Origin: Fibrobacter sp. UWB4
GTDB lineage: Bacteria > Fibrobacterota > Fibrobacteria > Fibrobacterales > Fibrobacteraceae
DNA: 64,000 bases
Direction of reading: 5' to 3'
Assembly (NCBI RefSeq): GCF_002210345.1
Contig: NZ_MWQI01000009.1
Span: 62,001 to 126,000 of the forward strand
Below, piece after piece: positions 57,569 through 64,000 of the stretch. The notes beneath the pieces were generated by a model. It was not told where the DNA came from. It made no database searches and saw nothing but the letters and a program-made list of their open reading frames with translations. Positions within the stretch are counted from its first letter, which is position 1; each line of letters begins with the position of its first letter. The position numbers were made by a program, and so were the translations under genes.

Positions 57569-59301
57569 TGCGGAAATTCGTTAGACGGGATCTGCCCCTG
57601 ATTTTGGGGATGGCGCTTTTTGTCCTCATGTCGTATGCGTTCAATCCCGAAATCAAGAATGTTGTACTGCATAGGAACGGGACCGATTTGGAAACCGCCT
57701 TGCCGGTCAGCATTCCGATGGCGTCAGGGGAGAATTTTTCCATTGACATGGATGTTTCCGCAGGCTTTGCAAGTGACTTTTACTTGAACATCCATCCAGA
57801 TGACTGCGTTATAGAACTTGTCGTCAACGGCGTTAAATTCCCGGTTGAAAGTTATCCTGGCTATTGCAGCTGGAATCGGGGATTTGTGCTCGACAAGGCT
57901 GAAATAGTGAAGAACCTTGGCAAGGACGTTTCTTATTTCCATGTCAGGATGTCTTTGCGGAATGGCGGCGGCCTGGGCGGCCTTACGGCGGTCATCAATG
58001 GCGGCGGGTTCATGCTTGGATTTTTCACGGTAATGTTCTTTGTGCTGCTTGGAACCTTGATTTTCTCGGTGGGATCGCGTTTCAACATCAAGCGCAGCTT
58101 GCTTGTAATTTTCTTTATCGGGCTTCTGCTGCGCGTGGGTTATGGTCAAGAGACATTTTATGACCAGCGCGGTCACGATGTTGGCGGGCATGTGCATTAT
58201 ATGAAGATTATCGCGGAGCAGAATCGAATCCCTTCGTCGAATGAATGCTGGACCTGCTATCATCCGCCGGTGTATTTTGTCTTGAGCGCTGGCGTCTGGA
58301 AGATGGCGAACCTGGTGCAATGTGCCCCGCAAAATGCCGTCAAGTGGTTTGACTTGCTCATATCGCTTGTGGCACTTGGATTTGGACTTGCCTGCCTCAG
58401 GAATATACTGGAAGGGGCGCCTCTTTTTGCTGCGGCTCTGTTGTGGAGCGCGTGGCCAAGCTTTATTCTTGCTTCGCCGAGGCTTGGAAACGATATACTC
58501 TTTTATGCGATGCATGCTGTTGCCTTGTGGGGCTGCCTTAAGTATATTCGCACGGGATTCGGAAAGTATTTCATCGTCGCTGTCGCCGCTTCCTTTATTG
58601 CGTATTGGACGAAATCGACTGCAGTCGTGACTTTTGGGGTTCTTGGGATTACGGCCTTGCTTCAGCTTTTCAAGAATCCGCGTACGTGGAGCCGCTCGGA
58701 ACGTGTTGCCGCAGGTCTCTTTGTTGCGGCTTCTGTTGCGGTGGCATGTGTGGCGTTGACGCACGATGTCGTGGGGAATGCTGGCGGTAATGACAATTCG
58801 GTACTTGTTCGCAACAATCCCGGGAACTTCCTGTTCTTTGATTTGCGCACATTCTTGACGCAGCCTTATACGGACCCGTGGCACGATGAACTTGGACGCC
58901 AGTTTTTCTGGAATTACCTTGCAAAGACGTCCCTGTTTGGCGAATTCAAGTTGCTCGAATCGCCAAAGGGCCTTTGGCTTGCATCGATCGTAAGCGCATG
59001 CTTTGTGGCCCTTCTGGGCTTTGGCCTTCGCGGATTCTGGAAATCCAGATGGGACAAGGTGCAGGTGGTTATCGCTGCACAGGCGTTCCTTTTCTTTGCC
59101 GCGATGATTGCCCTTCGCCTGAAATATCCGTTCTCTTGTAGCAATGATTTCCGCTACATTGTGCCGGTTCTTTTGAGCTGCCTGCCTTGGGTGGGTTATG
59201 GCTTTTGTGGTGATGGCGTCTCGCGCAAATTGAAAGTGTGTGGCTGGATGGTTACTTTGGTTTTTGTTGTTTGCAGTTCCATTTTAATGATGAGTTTATA
59301 G
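57568..59301 (+). CDS. GT-C-type membrane glycosyltransferase
   Basis: A 577-residue integral membrane protein. Residues about 10-30 are membrane-spanning, residues about 35-140 are a soluble, probably periplasmic, beta-rich domain, and the rest has about ten further hydrophobic segments. After the third segment comes Y-D-Q-R-G-H-D-V-G-G-H, a loop with an acidic residue of the type found in GT-C enzymes (PMT/ArnT-like, GT39/GT83), and then the typical H-P-P-V-Y-F. Such enzymes transfer sugars from polyprenyl phosphates outside the inner membrane. It overlaps the oxidoreductase gene by one base and ends 1 nt before the next GT gene. Donor and acceptor are unknown. Confidence 0.82.
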   Translation: MRKFVRRDLPLILGMALFVLMSYAFNPEIKNVVLHRNGTDLETALPVSIPMASGENFSIDMDVSAGFASDFYLNIHPDDCVIELVVNGVKFPVESYPGYCSWNRGFVLDKAEIVKNLGKDVSYFHVRMSLRNGGGLGGLTAVINGGGFMLGFFTVMFFVLLGTLIFSVGSRFNIKRSLLVIFFIGLLLRVGYGQETFYDQRGHDVGGHVHYMKIIAEQNRIPSSNECWTCYHPPVYFVLSAGVWKMANLVQCAPQNAVKWFDLLISLVALGFGLACLRNILEGAPLFAAALLWSAWPSFILASPRLGNDILFYAMHAVALWGCLKYIRTGFGKYFIVAVAASFIAYWTKSTAVVTFGVLGITALLQLFKNPRTWSRSERVAAGLFVAASVAVACVALTHDVVGNAGGNDNSVLVRNNPGNFLFFDLRTFLTQPYTDPWHDELGRQFFWNYLAKTSLFGEFKLLESPKGLWLASIVSACFVALLGFGLRGFWKSRWDKVQVVIAAQAFLFFAAMIALRLKYPFSCSNDFRYIVPVLLSCLPWVGYGFCGDGVSRKLKVCGWMVTLVFVVCSSILMMSL

Positions 59302-59302
59302 C

Positions 59303-61045
59303 ATGTTCATGTACAAATACCGAAACAACTTGAAGCTATTCCTCTTTTGGGGAATCATTTGTTTGCTTGCGAATATGGTCTGTACTGCCGGTTCGGCCTA
59401 TGATGGGGATCAGGGCTACTGGGCTGGCTGGGTGCAGCAGCTGATGGACCGTGGCTTTGGCGGTTTTTCTGGAAACTATCCGCCGCTTTATGTCCTGTGG
59501 CTTTGGGTTGTTGCAAAAGTCCATTCCTTGTTTGGAGTTGCTGTCGGTAAGACATTTTTCTTGAAGTTCATTTGCCTTTGGCCGGTTTTCTTTGCACACC
59601 TTTTCCTTGTCGATTGGCTTTGCCGCCTTGTGGGTAGGTTTAACTATCCGCAATGGAAAAAACACCTGCTGATTGCCTTTGTGGCGCTGAATCCGGCATT
59701 GCTGCTGGATGGGCCTGTCTGGGGTCAGGTGGATCTGTTCCCGGTGCTAATCGCTGCTCTTGCGATCTATTGCGTGTACCGTCCGCGCTATATCTTCCTT
59801 GCTTCGATGCTGTATGTGCTTGCGCTGTTGTCAAAGTTCCAGATGATTGCGTTCTTGCCGATTTTCGGTGGCTTGTTTATTCGCAACTGGAAAACTTCCT
59901 GGAAGGGCCTCCCGCTTGCTGTTGCTGGGGCCGCCTTGGTGCTCTTGCCTTTTGTTGTCGGCGGAAACTTGCAGCCGATGCTTTCTAGGGCCTATATCCA
60001 GACGATGAGCCAGTATGCATACGCCACTTACAATGCTGCGAATATGTGGTTTCTCCTCGTTGGAAATGTTGCGCCCGATAATGTTCCGATCTGGGGCGTC
60101 AGTGCCGATGGCCTTGGCTTCTTGTTGAAACCGATTGTTTTAGGAAAAATCCTTTTTGTCATTATTTCTGTTTTTACTTTGGTCAAGTCAATCCTGTGCA
60201 AGAATTTGCGAACAGCGTTTGCCCTTGCCGCTTTGAATGGCCTTGCGTTCTTTGTGCTGCTCCCGGGCATGCATGAACGCTATCTGACCTATGCGGTTCC
60301 GATGGCTCTTTGCTGGTTTGTACTTGACTTGCGCCGTGGTGGAATTCCGTGCTTGCTCATTTCGCTTGTCTCTGCGCTGAATGTGAACATGATCAATTCG
60401 TTCCGGGGATCGGATGTTTGGATGATCATTTCTGTAATGGCGTGTGCGGCTTTGGTCATTTCGCTTTTGGTAATTGCGGCTCCGAAATGGGCAAATGCAG
60501 TTGTGAATGCTGCTAGCCGGGTTTCCTTGCCGTCCTGGCTGCCTTATGTAATGCTGTCGGTTGTTGTTCTGATTGAAGGTGGAATCCTTGCTTATCGCAG
60601 CCGCCCGGTTCTTCCGCCCAAAGGCGATAATATTGTCCTCTTGACGAGCTTGAACTGGATTAAGACGGAACAGAGCTATAAGAGTCCGCAAATAAATAAA
60701 TCCGTGGATTTTCATGACCTTGTTGCTGGAAACAGAATCTACAAGTTCGGTATTGGGGCCCATGCTGCGTCAAAAATTCTTATGGAACTTCCCGAGAATG
60801 CGGATACGTTGTTCGTGGGCGCAGGAATCGATGCGGAATGCCGTGATGATGGTAGCGCTATATTTATTATCAACGTGGATGAAAAAGAAGTATGGCGAAG
60901 CGGCCTTATGCGTGGACGTGGCGACGTTGCGCTTGTGCAAATTCCCTTGCAAGGCGCCTCCAAGCTTGAACTCGAAACCGACCCGGATGGCTCCAATAGC
61001 TGCGACCATACGGACTGGCTGAACGGATATATCAAATTGAGATAA
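59303..61045 (+). CDS. GT-C-type membrane mannosyltransferase-like protein fused to NPCBM domain
   Basis: A 580-residue protein. Residues about 10-420 contain roughly ten membrane segments and resemble GT-C transferases of the mannosyltransferase type: Y-D-G-D-Q-G-Y-W near residues 33-40 (acidic loop), Y-P-P-L-Y near 56-60 and L-L-D-G-P-V-W-G-Q-V-D near 134-144. Residues about 440-580 match an NPCBM/NEW2 domain (Q-S-Y-K-S-P-Q-I-N-K-S-V-D, then G-I-G-A-H-A-A-S, V-G-A-G-I-D, and C-D-H-T-D-W at the end), a carbohydrate-binding beta-sandwich usually seen in secreted glycosidases. The fusion may guide the transferase to its glycan acceptor. It closes the operon that begins with gtrA. Confidence 0.85.
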   Translation: MFMYKYRNNLKLFLFWGIICLLANMVCTAGSAYDGDQGYWAGWVQQLMDRGFGGFSGNYPPLYVLWLWVVAKVHSLFGVAVGKTFFLKFICLWPVFFAHLFLVDWLCRLVGRFNYPQWKKHLLIAFVALNPALLLDGPVWGQVDLFPVLIAALAIYCVYRPRYIFLASMLYVLALLSKFQMIAFLPIFGGLFIRNWKTSWKGLPLAVAGAALVLLPFVVGGNLQPMLSRAYIQTMSQYAYATYNAANMWFLLVGNVAPDNVPIWGVSADGLGFLLKPIVLGKILFVIISVFTLVKSILCKNLRTAFALAALNGLAFFVLLPGMHERYLTYAVPMALCWFVLDLRRGGIPCLLISLVSALNVNMINSFRGSDVWMIISVMACAALVISLLVIAAPKWANAVVNAASRVSLPSWLPYVMLSVVVLIEGGILAYRSRPVLPPKGDNIVLLTSLNWIKTEQSYKSPQINKSVDFHDLVAGNRIYKFGIGAHAASKILMELPENADTLFVGAGIDAECRDDGSAIFIINVDEKEVWRSGLMRGRGDVALVQIPLQGASKLELETDPDGSNSCDHTDWLNGYIKLR

Positions 61046-61131
61046 GCCCGTTGCCTTTTTATCGGTTCTTTTTGTATATTCTTTGCGTTGATTGAATTTT
61101 TATGGCGTAATACCTGTAATGAAGGCGTGAA

Positions 61132-61866
61132 ATGCGATTTTTTTGGACTGCTTTCCTGATTTTTTCTGTATCGCTTTGGGCGCGGCCCATCAACGATGGC
61201 AATAAGCTCTTTGCCGCTGGCGATTATGCCGGTGCGCTCGAAATGTACATGAAGGCCCGCGAAGCGGAACCCGCAAATCCGCTTTTGTTCTACAACATTG
61301 GAACATGCCAGTACAAGCTTGGCAATTTTGAAGAAGCCAAGAAGGAACTCGAAAGCGCCGTGCGCATGCCGGACAAGAATATGGCCGCGAAGGCGGCGTA
61401 CAACTTGGCAAATACGCATTTCCGCGTGGGCGAGAAGGCTCAAGAGCCGAGTGCCCGCATTGCGGCCTGGCGTGAATCGGTCGCTTATCTGAAAAAGGCG
61501 ATTGACCTCGATAACGATTTCGAAAACGCCAAGAAAAACGTCGAAATTGTCCAGCGCAAGCTGAAAGAAGAACTCGACAAGCAAAAAGAAAACAAGGACC
61601 AGAACCAGGATCAGAACGACCAGAAACAACCTCCGCTGAGCGATAAAGCAAAGCAGGTCCTGGCTCGTGCGCTCCAGCTCTGCAAGGATGGCAAGTACGC
61701 CGAAGGCAAACAGATGCTCGAGAACCTGATTGCCGAAGATGAAACCGCAAGCCAGTTGAGCGGTCACGTGCAGCGCATTGACGACGTCATCGAAATCAAG
61801 GCCGGCCGTAAGCCCAAGACGAAGATTGACGCCAGCAACACCGACAACGACCTGGAGGTGATCTAA
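61132..61866 (+). CDS. TPR protein of the Bat operon type (BatE/BatC-like)
   Basis: A 244-residue exported protein (signal peptide about 1-18). Residues about 20-135 hold TPR repeats (G-N-K-L-F-A-A-G-D-Y-A-G-A-L-E-M-Y; N-P-L-L-F-Y-N-I-G-T-C-Q-Y-K-L-G; A-A-Y-N-L-A-N-T-H). Then come an acidic Q/N/D/K stretch (near residues 150-167) and another helical pair. The build resembles TPR proteins of Bat (aerotolerance) operons. Those operons also carry von Willebrand-domain proteins and a MoxR ATPase, which are not in this window. The stop overlaps the start of the next gene (TAATG). The overall arrangement is suggestive, not proof. Confidence 0.75.
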   Translation: MRFFWTAFLIFSVSLWARPINDGNKLFAAGDYAGALEMYMKAREAEPANPLLFYNIGTCQYKLGNFEEAKKELESAVRMPDKNMAAKAAYNLANTHFRVGEKAQEPSARIAAWRESVAYLKKAIDLDNDFENAKKNVEIVQRKLKEELDKQKENKDQNQDQNDQKQPPLSDKAKQVLARALQLCKDGKYAEGKQMLENLIAEDETASQLSGHVQRIDDVIEIKAGRKPKTKIDASNTDNDLEVI

Positions 61867-62642
61867 TGGCTATGCTGAGACGAAAGACGTGGTTCGACAG
61901 GCTCACCAACCTTGACGAGAGACGAGAGAATGGTGTCATCCTGAGCGGAGCCGTTAGGCGGAGTCGAAGGATCTCTGTAGCTTTGGGTTTTGTATTGGTT
62001 TGTGCAATTTCAGCATTCGCGGCTCCGAAATCGGCTTCTGCCTACTATGGCGATGCTGCGTTCCAGTACATTGAAAACCGCTTGCCGACTGCAGAAATCA
62101 CTTGCAACGAAGGCTTGCAATACTACCCGAACGATCAGAAATTGCAGATGCTCCTCGACCGCATTCACGAGGCGAAGGACGAGCAAAAGAACGAAAATAA
62201 GAAGAACGATCCTAAGAACGACCAGAATCAAGACCAAAATAATCAGGATCAGAATCAGGACAAGCAGAACCAAGACCAGAATAAAGATCAGCAGAACCAG
62301 GATCAGAACCAGAATCAGAATGGCGACCAGAGTTCTTCTAGTGCCCAGAATGACCAGAACCAGGATCAACAGAATCAAGGTCAGAACGGTCAGTCTAGCA
62401 GCAGCCAGGGTGCTAACAGTTCCGATAGCAATGGCGGTGCCGGAGAGCAGCAACAGCCTGAACAGTCCGAAGGCAATTCCAGCGACAGTAACGGCGGTGA
62501 ACCAGAACAACAGCCGCTTCAACCTGGTGAAATGTCTCCCGAAGAGGCCGCCCAGCTCCTCAAGGATTTTGACGAACAGAACGGCGAACGCAAGCCCTGG
62601 AAACCCATCCGCGGCCAAGTCCGTCCGGCTAAGGATTGGTAA
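61866..62642 (+). CDS. BatC-like protein with Asn/Gln/Asp-rich repeats and a repeat-derived N-terminus
   Basis: A 258-residue protein. Residues about 1-35 are encoded by dispersed repeats (61914-61977). After them comes a normal signal-peptide core (A-L-G-F-V-L-V-C-A-I-S-A-F-A-A). Residues about 60-100 are TPR-like. Residues about 105-180 are a highly repetitive D-Q-N-Q/K-N-Q-D tract with S-S-S-S islands, and the C-terminus has M-S-P-E-E-A-A-Q-L-L-K-D-F-D, which resembles the end of BatC-like proteins. The Arg-rich n-region of the signal peptide (R-R-S-R-R) is read from the repeat. The start overlaps the stop of the upstream gene. It is probably periplasmic or envelope-bound; the original start may have been lost. 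Confidence 0.75.
   Translation: MAMLRRKTWFDRLTNLDERRENGVILSGAVRRSRRISVALGFVLVCAISAFAAPKSASAYYGDAAFQYIENRLPTAEITCNEGLQYYPNDQKLQMLLDRIHEAKDEQKNENKKNDPKNDQNQDQNNQDQNQDKQNQDQNKDQQNQDQNQNQNGDQSSSSAQNDQNQDQQNQGQNGQSSSSQGANSSDSNGGAGEQQQPEQSEGNSSDSNGGEPEQQPLQPGEMSPEEAAQLLKDFDEQNGERKPWKPIRGQVRPAKDW
61914..61977. repeat. Dispersed composite repeat at the 5' end of the BatC-like gene
   Basis: GACGAGAGACGAGAGA (61914-61929) followed by GTCATCCTGAGCGG...GTCGAAGGATCTCT (61935-61976). The reverse complement of the same pair is found in the M18 aminopeptidase gene. It encodes residues about 17-37. Confidence 0.8.
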
Positions 62643-62648
62643 GGCTTG

Positions 62649-62987
62649 CTAGAAAGACCAGTAAATGCAGAAACCGCCCAAGACTGTCAACCCGATACCA
62701 GCGGCAAGGCCGATTCTGGCTCCAGATTTGTCGTAGCCGGATTCATCGTCAGTTCCAAGGATTGCTGTTGCAAAAGCTGAGACCACTATTCCGCTAAGAA
62801 AAAGCTGGACCGAAAAGAAACGTGCCAAATAAATCATCCCGTCGGTCGATTCTACGACTTCTTCGGTAGCGGCCATTGATCGGTCTTCTTTTTCGGCATA
62901 AACCATTGGCGGGTGTAATGAGACCGTCGCAAAGCTCTCTGCGGTCAATAGCGAAATACTCAAAATTATGGCGACCAAAAATTTCAT
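62649..62987 (-). CDS. Small membrane protein of unknown function
   Basis: A 112-residue protein with a signal peptide (about 1-20, ending S-F-A-T), two hydrophobic segments near residues 55-75 and 90-110, and a short polar loop between (D-D-E-S-G-Y-D-K-S-G). No family is recognised. It is convergent with the BatC-like gene, only 6 nt apart. A TATATTCC box sits 4 nt before the ATG and there is no ribosome site, so it is another probable leaderless gene. Confidence 0.65.
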   Translation of the reverse strand: MKFLVAIILSISLLTAESFATVSLHPPMVYAEKEDRSMAATEEVVESTDGMIYLARFFSVQLFLSGIVVSAFATAILGTDDESGYDKSGARIGLAAGIGLTVLGGFCIYWSF

Positions 62988-62991
62988 GCAC

Positions 62992-62999
62992 GGAATATA
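62992..62999 (-). promoter_or_regulatory. TATATTCC promoter box (minus strand)
   Basis: On the minus strand TATATTCC ends 4 nt before the ATG at 62987. No Shine-Dalgarno is present. Confidence 0.4.
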
Positions 63000-63182
63000 A
63001 TATTTTCTGTTGTTACTTTATGGGTGAAAAGTTCTCGGAGGAAAGCCTGATGTTGTGTGTGGAATGAGTTTTTTATGCATAAAGCTCGTTTTTGAGGTGT
63101 ATAAAGTGCCTTTTTTTATCCATTTTCGGCAAAAAAGATATATATTGATATAACCTGCCTAAAAAACGTGGGGAGTTAAAAA

Positions 63183-64000
63183 ATGGATTTTGATAATCTT
63201 TTGTCGCACTATAAGGCAAAGGCTTGCGTTGTTTCTGTTGAATTTTTCCCAGATGGAACATATGGGAATATTCGTGTGGTTGCAGGCAACAAGGCGCATT
63301 GCGACGACATGGCAGGGCTGAATCATCCGTTTGAGCCTGGATGCCCGTATGAGGCGTGCTTCCCGAAGAACCCGAATTTTGAAGATCATTGTTACCGCTG
63401 CGTACATGATGGGAAGCCTCTGCATGCTTACGTGGACCTTTACATGATGGACCTCTGGCTCAACATGTTCCTCCTTCCGTTGGATTCCGACCAGGAAAAT
63501 GTTGGGTATTGCCTTTATTGTTATGAAGTGGCGCCCAAGGCGGATTCTTCGGCAATGGCGGATATCTCTGCGGATATCGCTGCCGATGTGCTCAAGGCTT
63601 GTATCAAGTTGCGCGGCTCGGATGATGTTAAGAAGGCGTTCCAGGAGGTCGCAGAAGACATTTGTGATATTTGCGGTTCCGGGCATTGCTGCATTTTGTT
63701 GACCGATGAGGAAAAGCGCAGTTGCACTGTGTTTTCTGATGCGCTCCGTGAAGGGGCCGATGCCGTGCCGATGGATCACTATCTTGAAGGCTTCTATGAA
63801 ATAACGGAAACATGGTCAGAAATGTTGGACGGCAGCACTTGCATCATCGTAAAAGATGAACATGATATGGAAAATTTGCGCAAGCGGAATCCTGTTTGGG
63901 GGGCTTCGCTTGATGAAGCGAATATTTCGAGCCTTGTGCTTTTCCCGCTTCGTCATGGCAAGGATCTTCTGGGCTATATGTGGGTGCTGAATTTCGATGT
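63183..64000 (+). CDS. GAF-domain-like signalling protein, N-terminal part (cut by window end)
   Basis: Open from ATG 63183 (ribosome site GGGGAG 8 nt upstream) to the end of the window, 272 codons. No signal peptide or membrane segment is seen. Residues about 1-120 form an unrecognised domain with several cysteines in G-C-P-Y-E-A-C and H-C-Y-R-C (a possible metal site near residues 55-80). Residues about 150-272 resemble a GAF sensory domain (C-C-I-L-L-T-D-E-E near 180, F-P-L-R-H-G-K-D-L-L-G-Y-M-W-V near 254). An output domain such as GGDEF or a phosphatase would be expected beyond the edge but cannot be seen. Upstream, GATATATATTGATATAA (63138-63154) may be the promoter region. Confidence 0.7.
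   Translation, partial: MDFDNLLSHYKAKACVVSVEFFPDGTYGNIRVVAGNKAHCDDMAGLNHPFEPGCPYEACFPKNPNFEDHCYRCVHDGKPLHAYVDLYMMDLWLNMFLLPLDSDQENVGYCLYCYEVAPKADSSAMADISADIAADVLKACIKLRGSDDVKKAFQEVAEDICDICGSGHCCILLTDEEKRSCTVFSDALREGADAVPMDHYLEGFYEITETWSEMLDGSTCIIVKDEHDMENLRKRNPVWGASLDEANISSLVLFPLRHGKDLLGYMWVLNFD

Noticed and set aside
61960-61990. Twin-arginine (Tat) signal in the BatC-like protein (S-R-R-I-S)
   Set aside because: The Arg residues come from a dispersed repeat, the hydrophobic core is typical of Sec signals, and the protein has no cofactor-binding fold.
62160-62510. Possible CRISPR-like or tandem repeat array (CAGAATCAGGACCAG...)
   Set aside because: It is coding sequence for a D/Q/N-rich tract; units are degenerate and there are no spacers.

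Overview
The window looks like chromosomal DNA of a Fibrobacter (F. succinogenes or a close relative). The grounds are three genes of the Fibrobacter paralogous family TIGR02147, two giant lipoproteins each carrying three FISUMP (Fib_succ_major) domains, poly-serine linkers in secreted proteins, and many outer-membrane-type lipoproteins. There is no rRNA, CRISPR array, transposase or phage gene. One tRNA (His, GTG) is present. The assignment rests on recognised families and motifs, not on a database search.

Layout. 1-9.2 kb: two TIGR02147 regulator/lipoprotein units (one regulator is cut by the window edge) with three large paralogous lipoproteins. 9.2-19.5 kb: tRNA-His, a small Cys/His protein, a ComEC-like metallo-beta-lactamase-fold lipoprotein, a nitronate-monooxygenase-like protein, an acyl-ACP thioesterase, aroA coupled to a membrane-anchored solute-binding protein, and a PBP4-type peptidase fused to a DUF1460 amidase-like domain. 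19.7-25.3 kb: purA, a Crp/Fnr regulator, a PASTA protein, a TPR lipoprotein and another lipoprotein, apparently one operon. 25.4-34.1 kb: a very large secreted protein with a degenerate M6 peptidase domain, then a sulfatase-modifying-factor-like lipoprotein, an NlpE-like lipoprotein, a LytTR response regulator, a long signal peptidase I and an Ig-like lipoprotein. 34.1-39.1 kb: a DnaQ-DinG helicase and a protein with a helicase-associated domain. 39.3-44.7 kb: a CE2-like esterase, a diguanylate cyclase with a putative carbohydrate-sensing periplasmic domain, a small lipoprotein, and a third TIGR02147/lipoprotein unit. 44.7-49.7 kb: an isoprenoid and housekeeping operon (polyprenyl synthase, dxs, SpoU methyltransferase, pyrF). 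49.8-55 kb: envelope proteins (MCE, TPR), an M18 aminopeptidase and an acyltransferase. 55.4-61.0 kb: a four-gene glycan operon (GtrA, FAD oxidoreductase, two GT-C-type transferases, one fused to NPCBM). 61.1-64 kb: two Bat-operon-like proteins, a small membrane protein and the start of a GAF-like signalling protein.

Cross-cutting signals. (i) All four lipoproteins that follow a TIGR02147 gene directly, or in tandem, begin their mature part with C-S-D, 0 to 2 residues, then V-A-G-G; none of the other lipoproteins here does. (ii) Many first genes of transcription units have a Bacteroidetes-like TAnnTTTG box, often ending exactly 5 nt before the ATG and with no Shine-Dalgarno, which suggests leaderless mRNAs. 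(iii) Several families of short dispersed intergenic repeats occur, and two copies have entered reading frames: one adds about 20 residues inside the M18 aminopeptidase, the other encodes the charged n-region of the signal peptide of a BatC-like protein.
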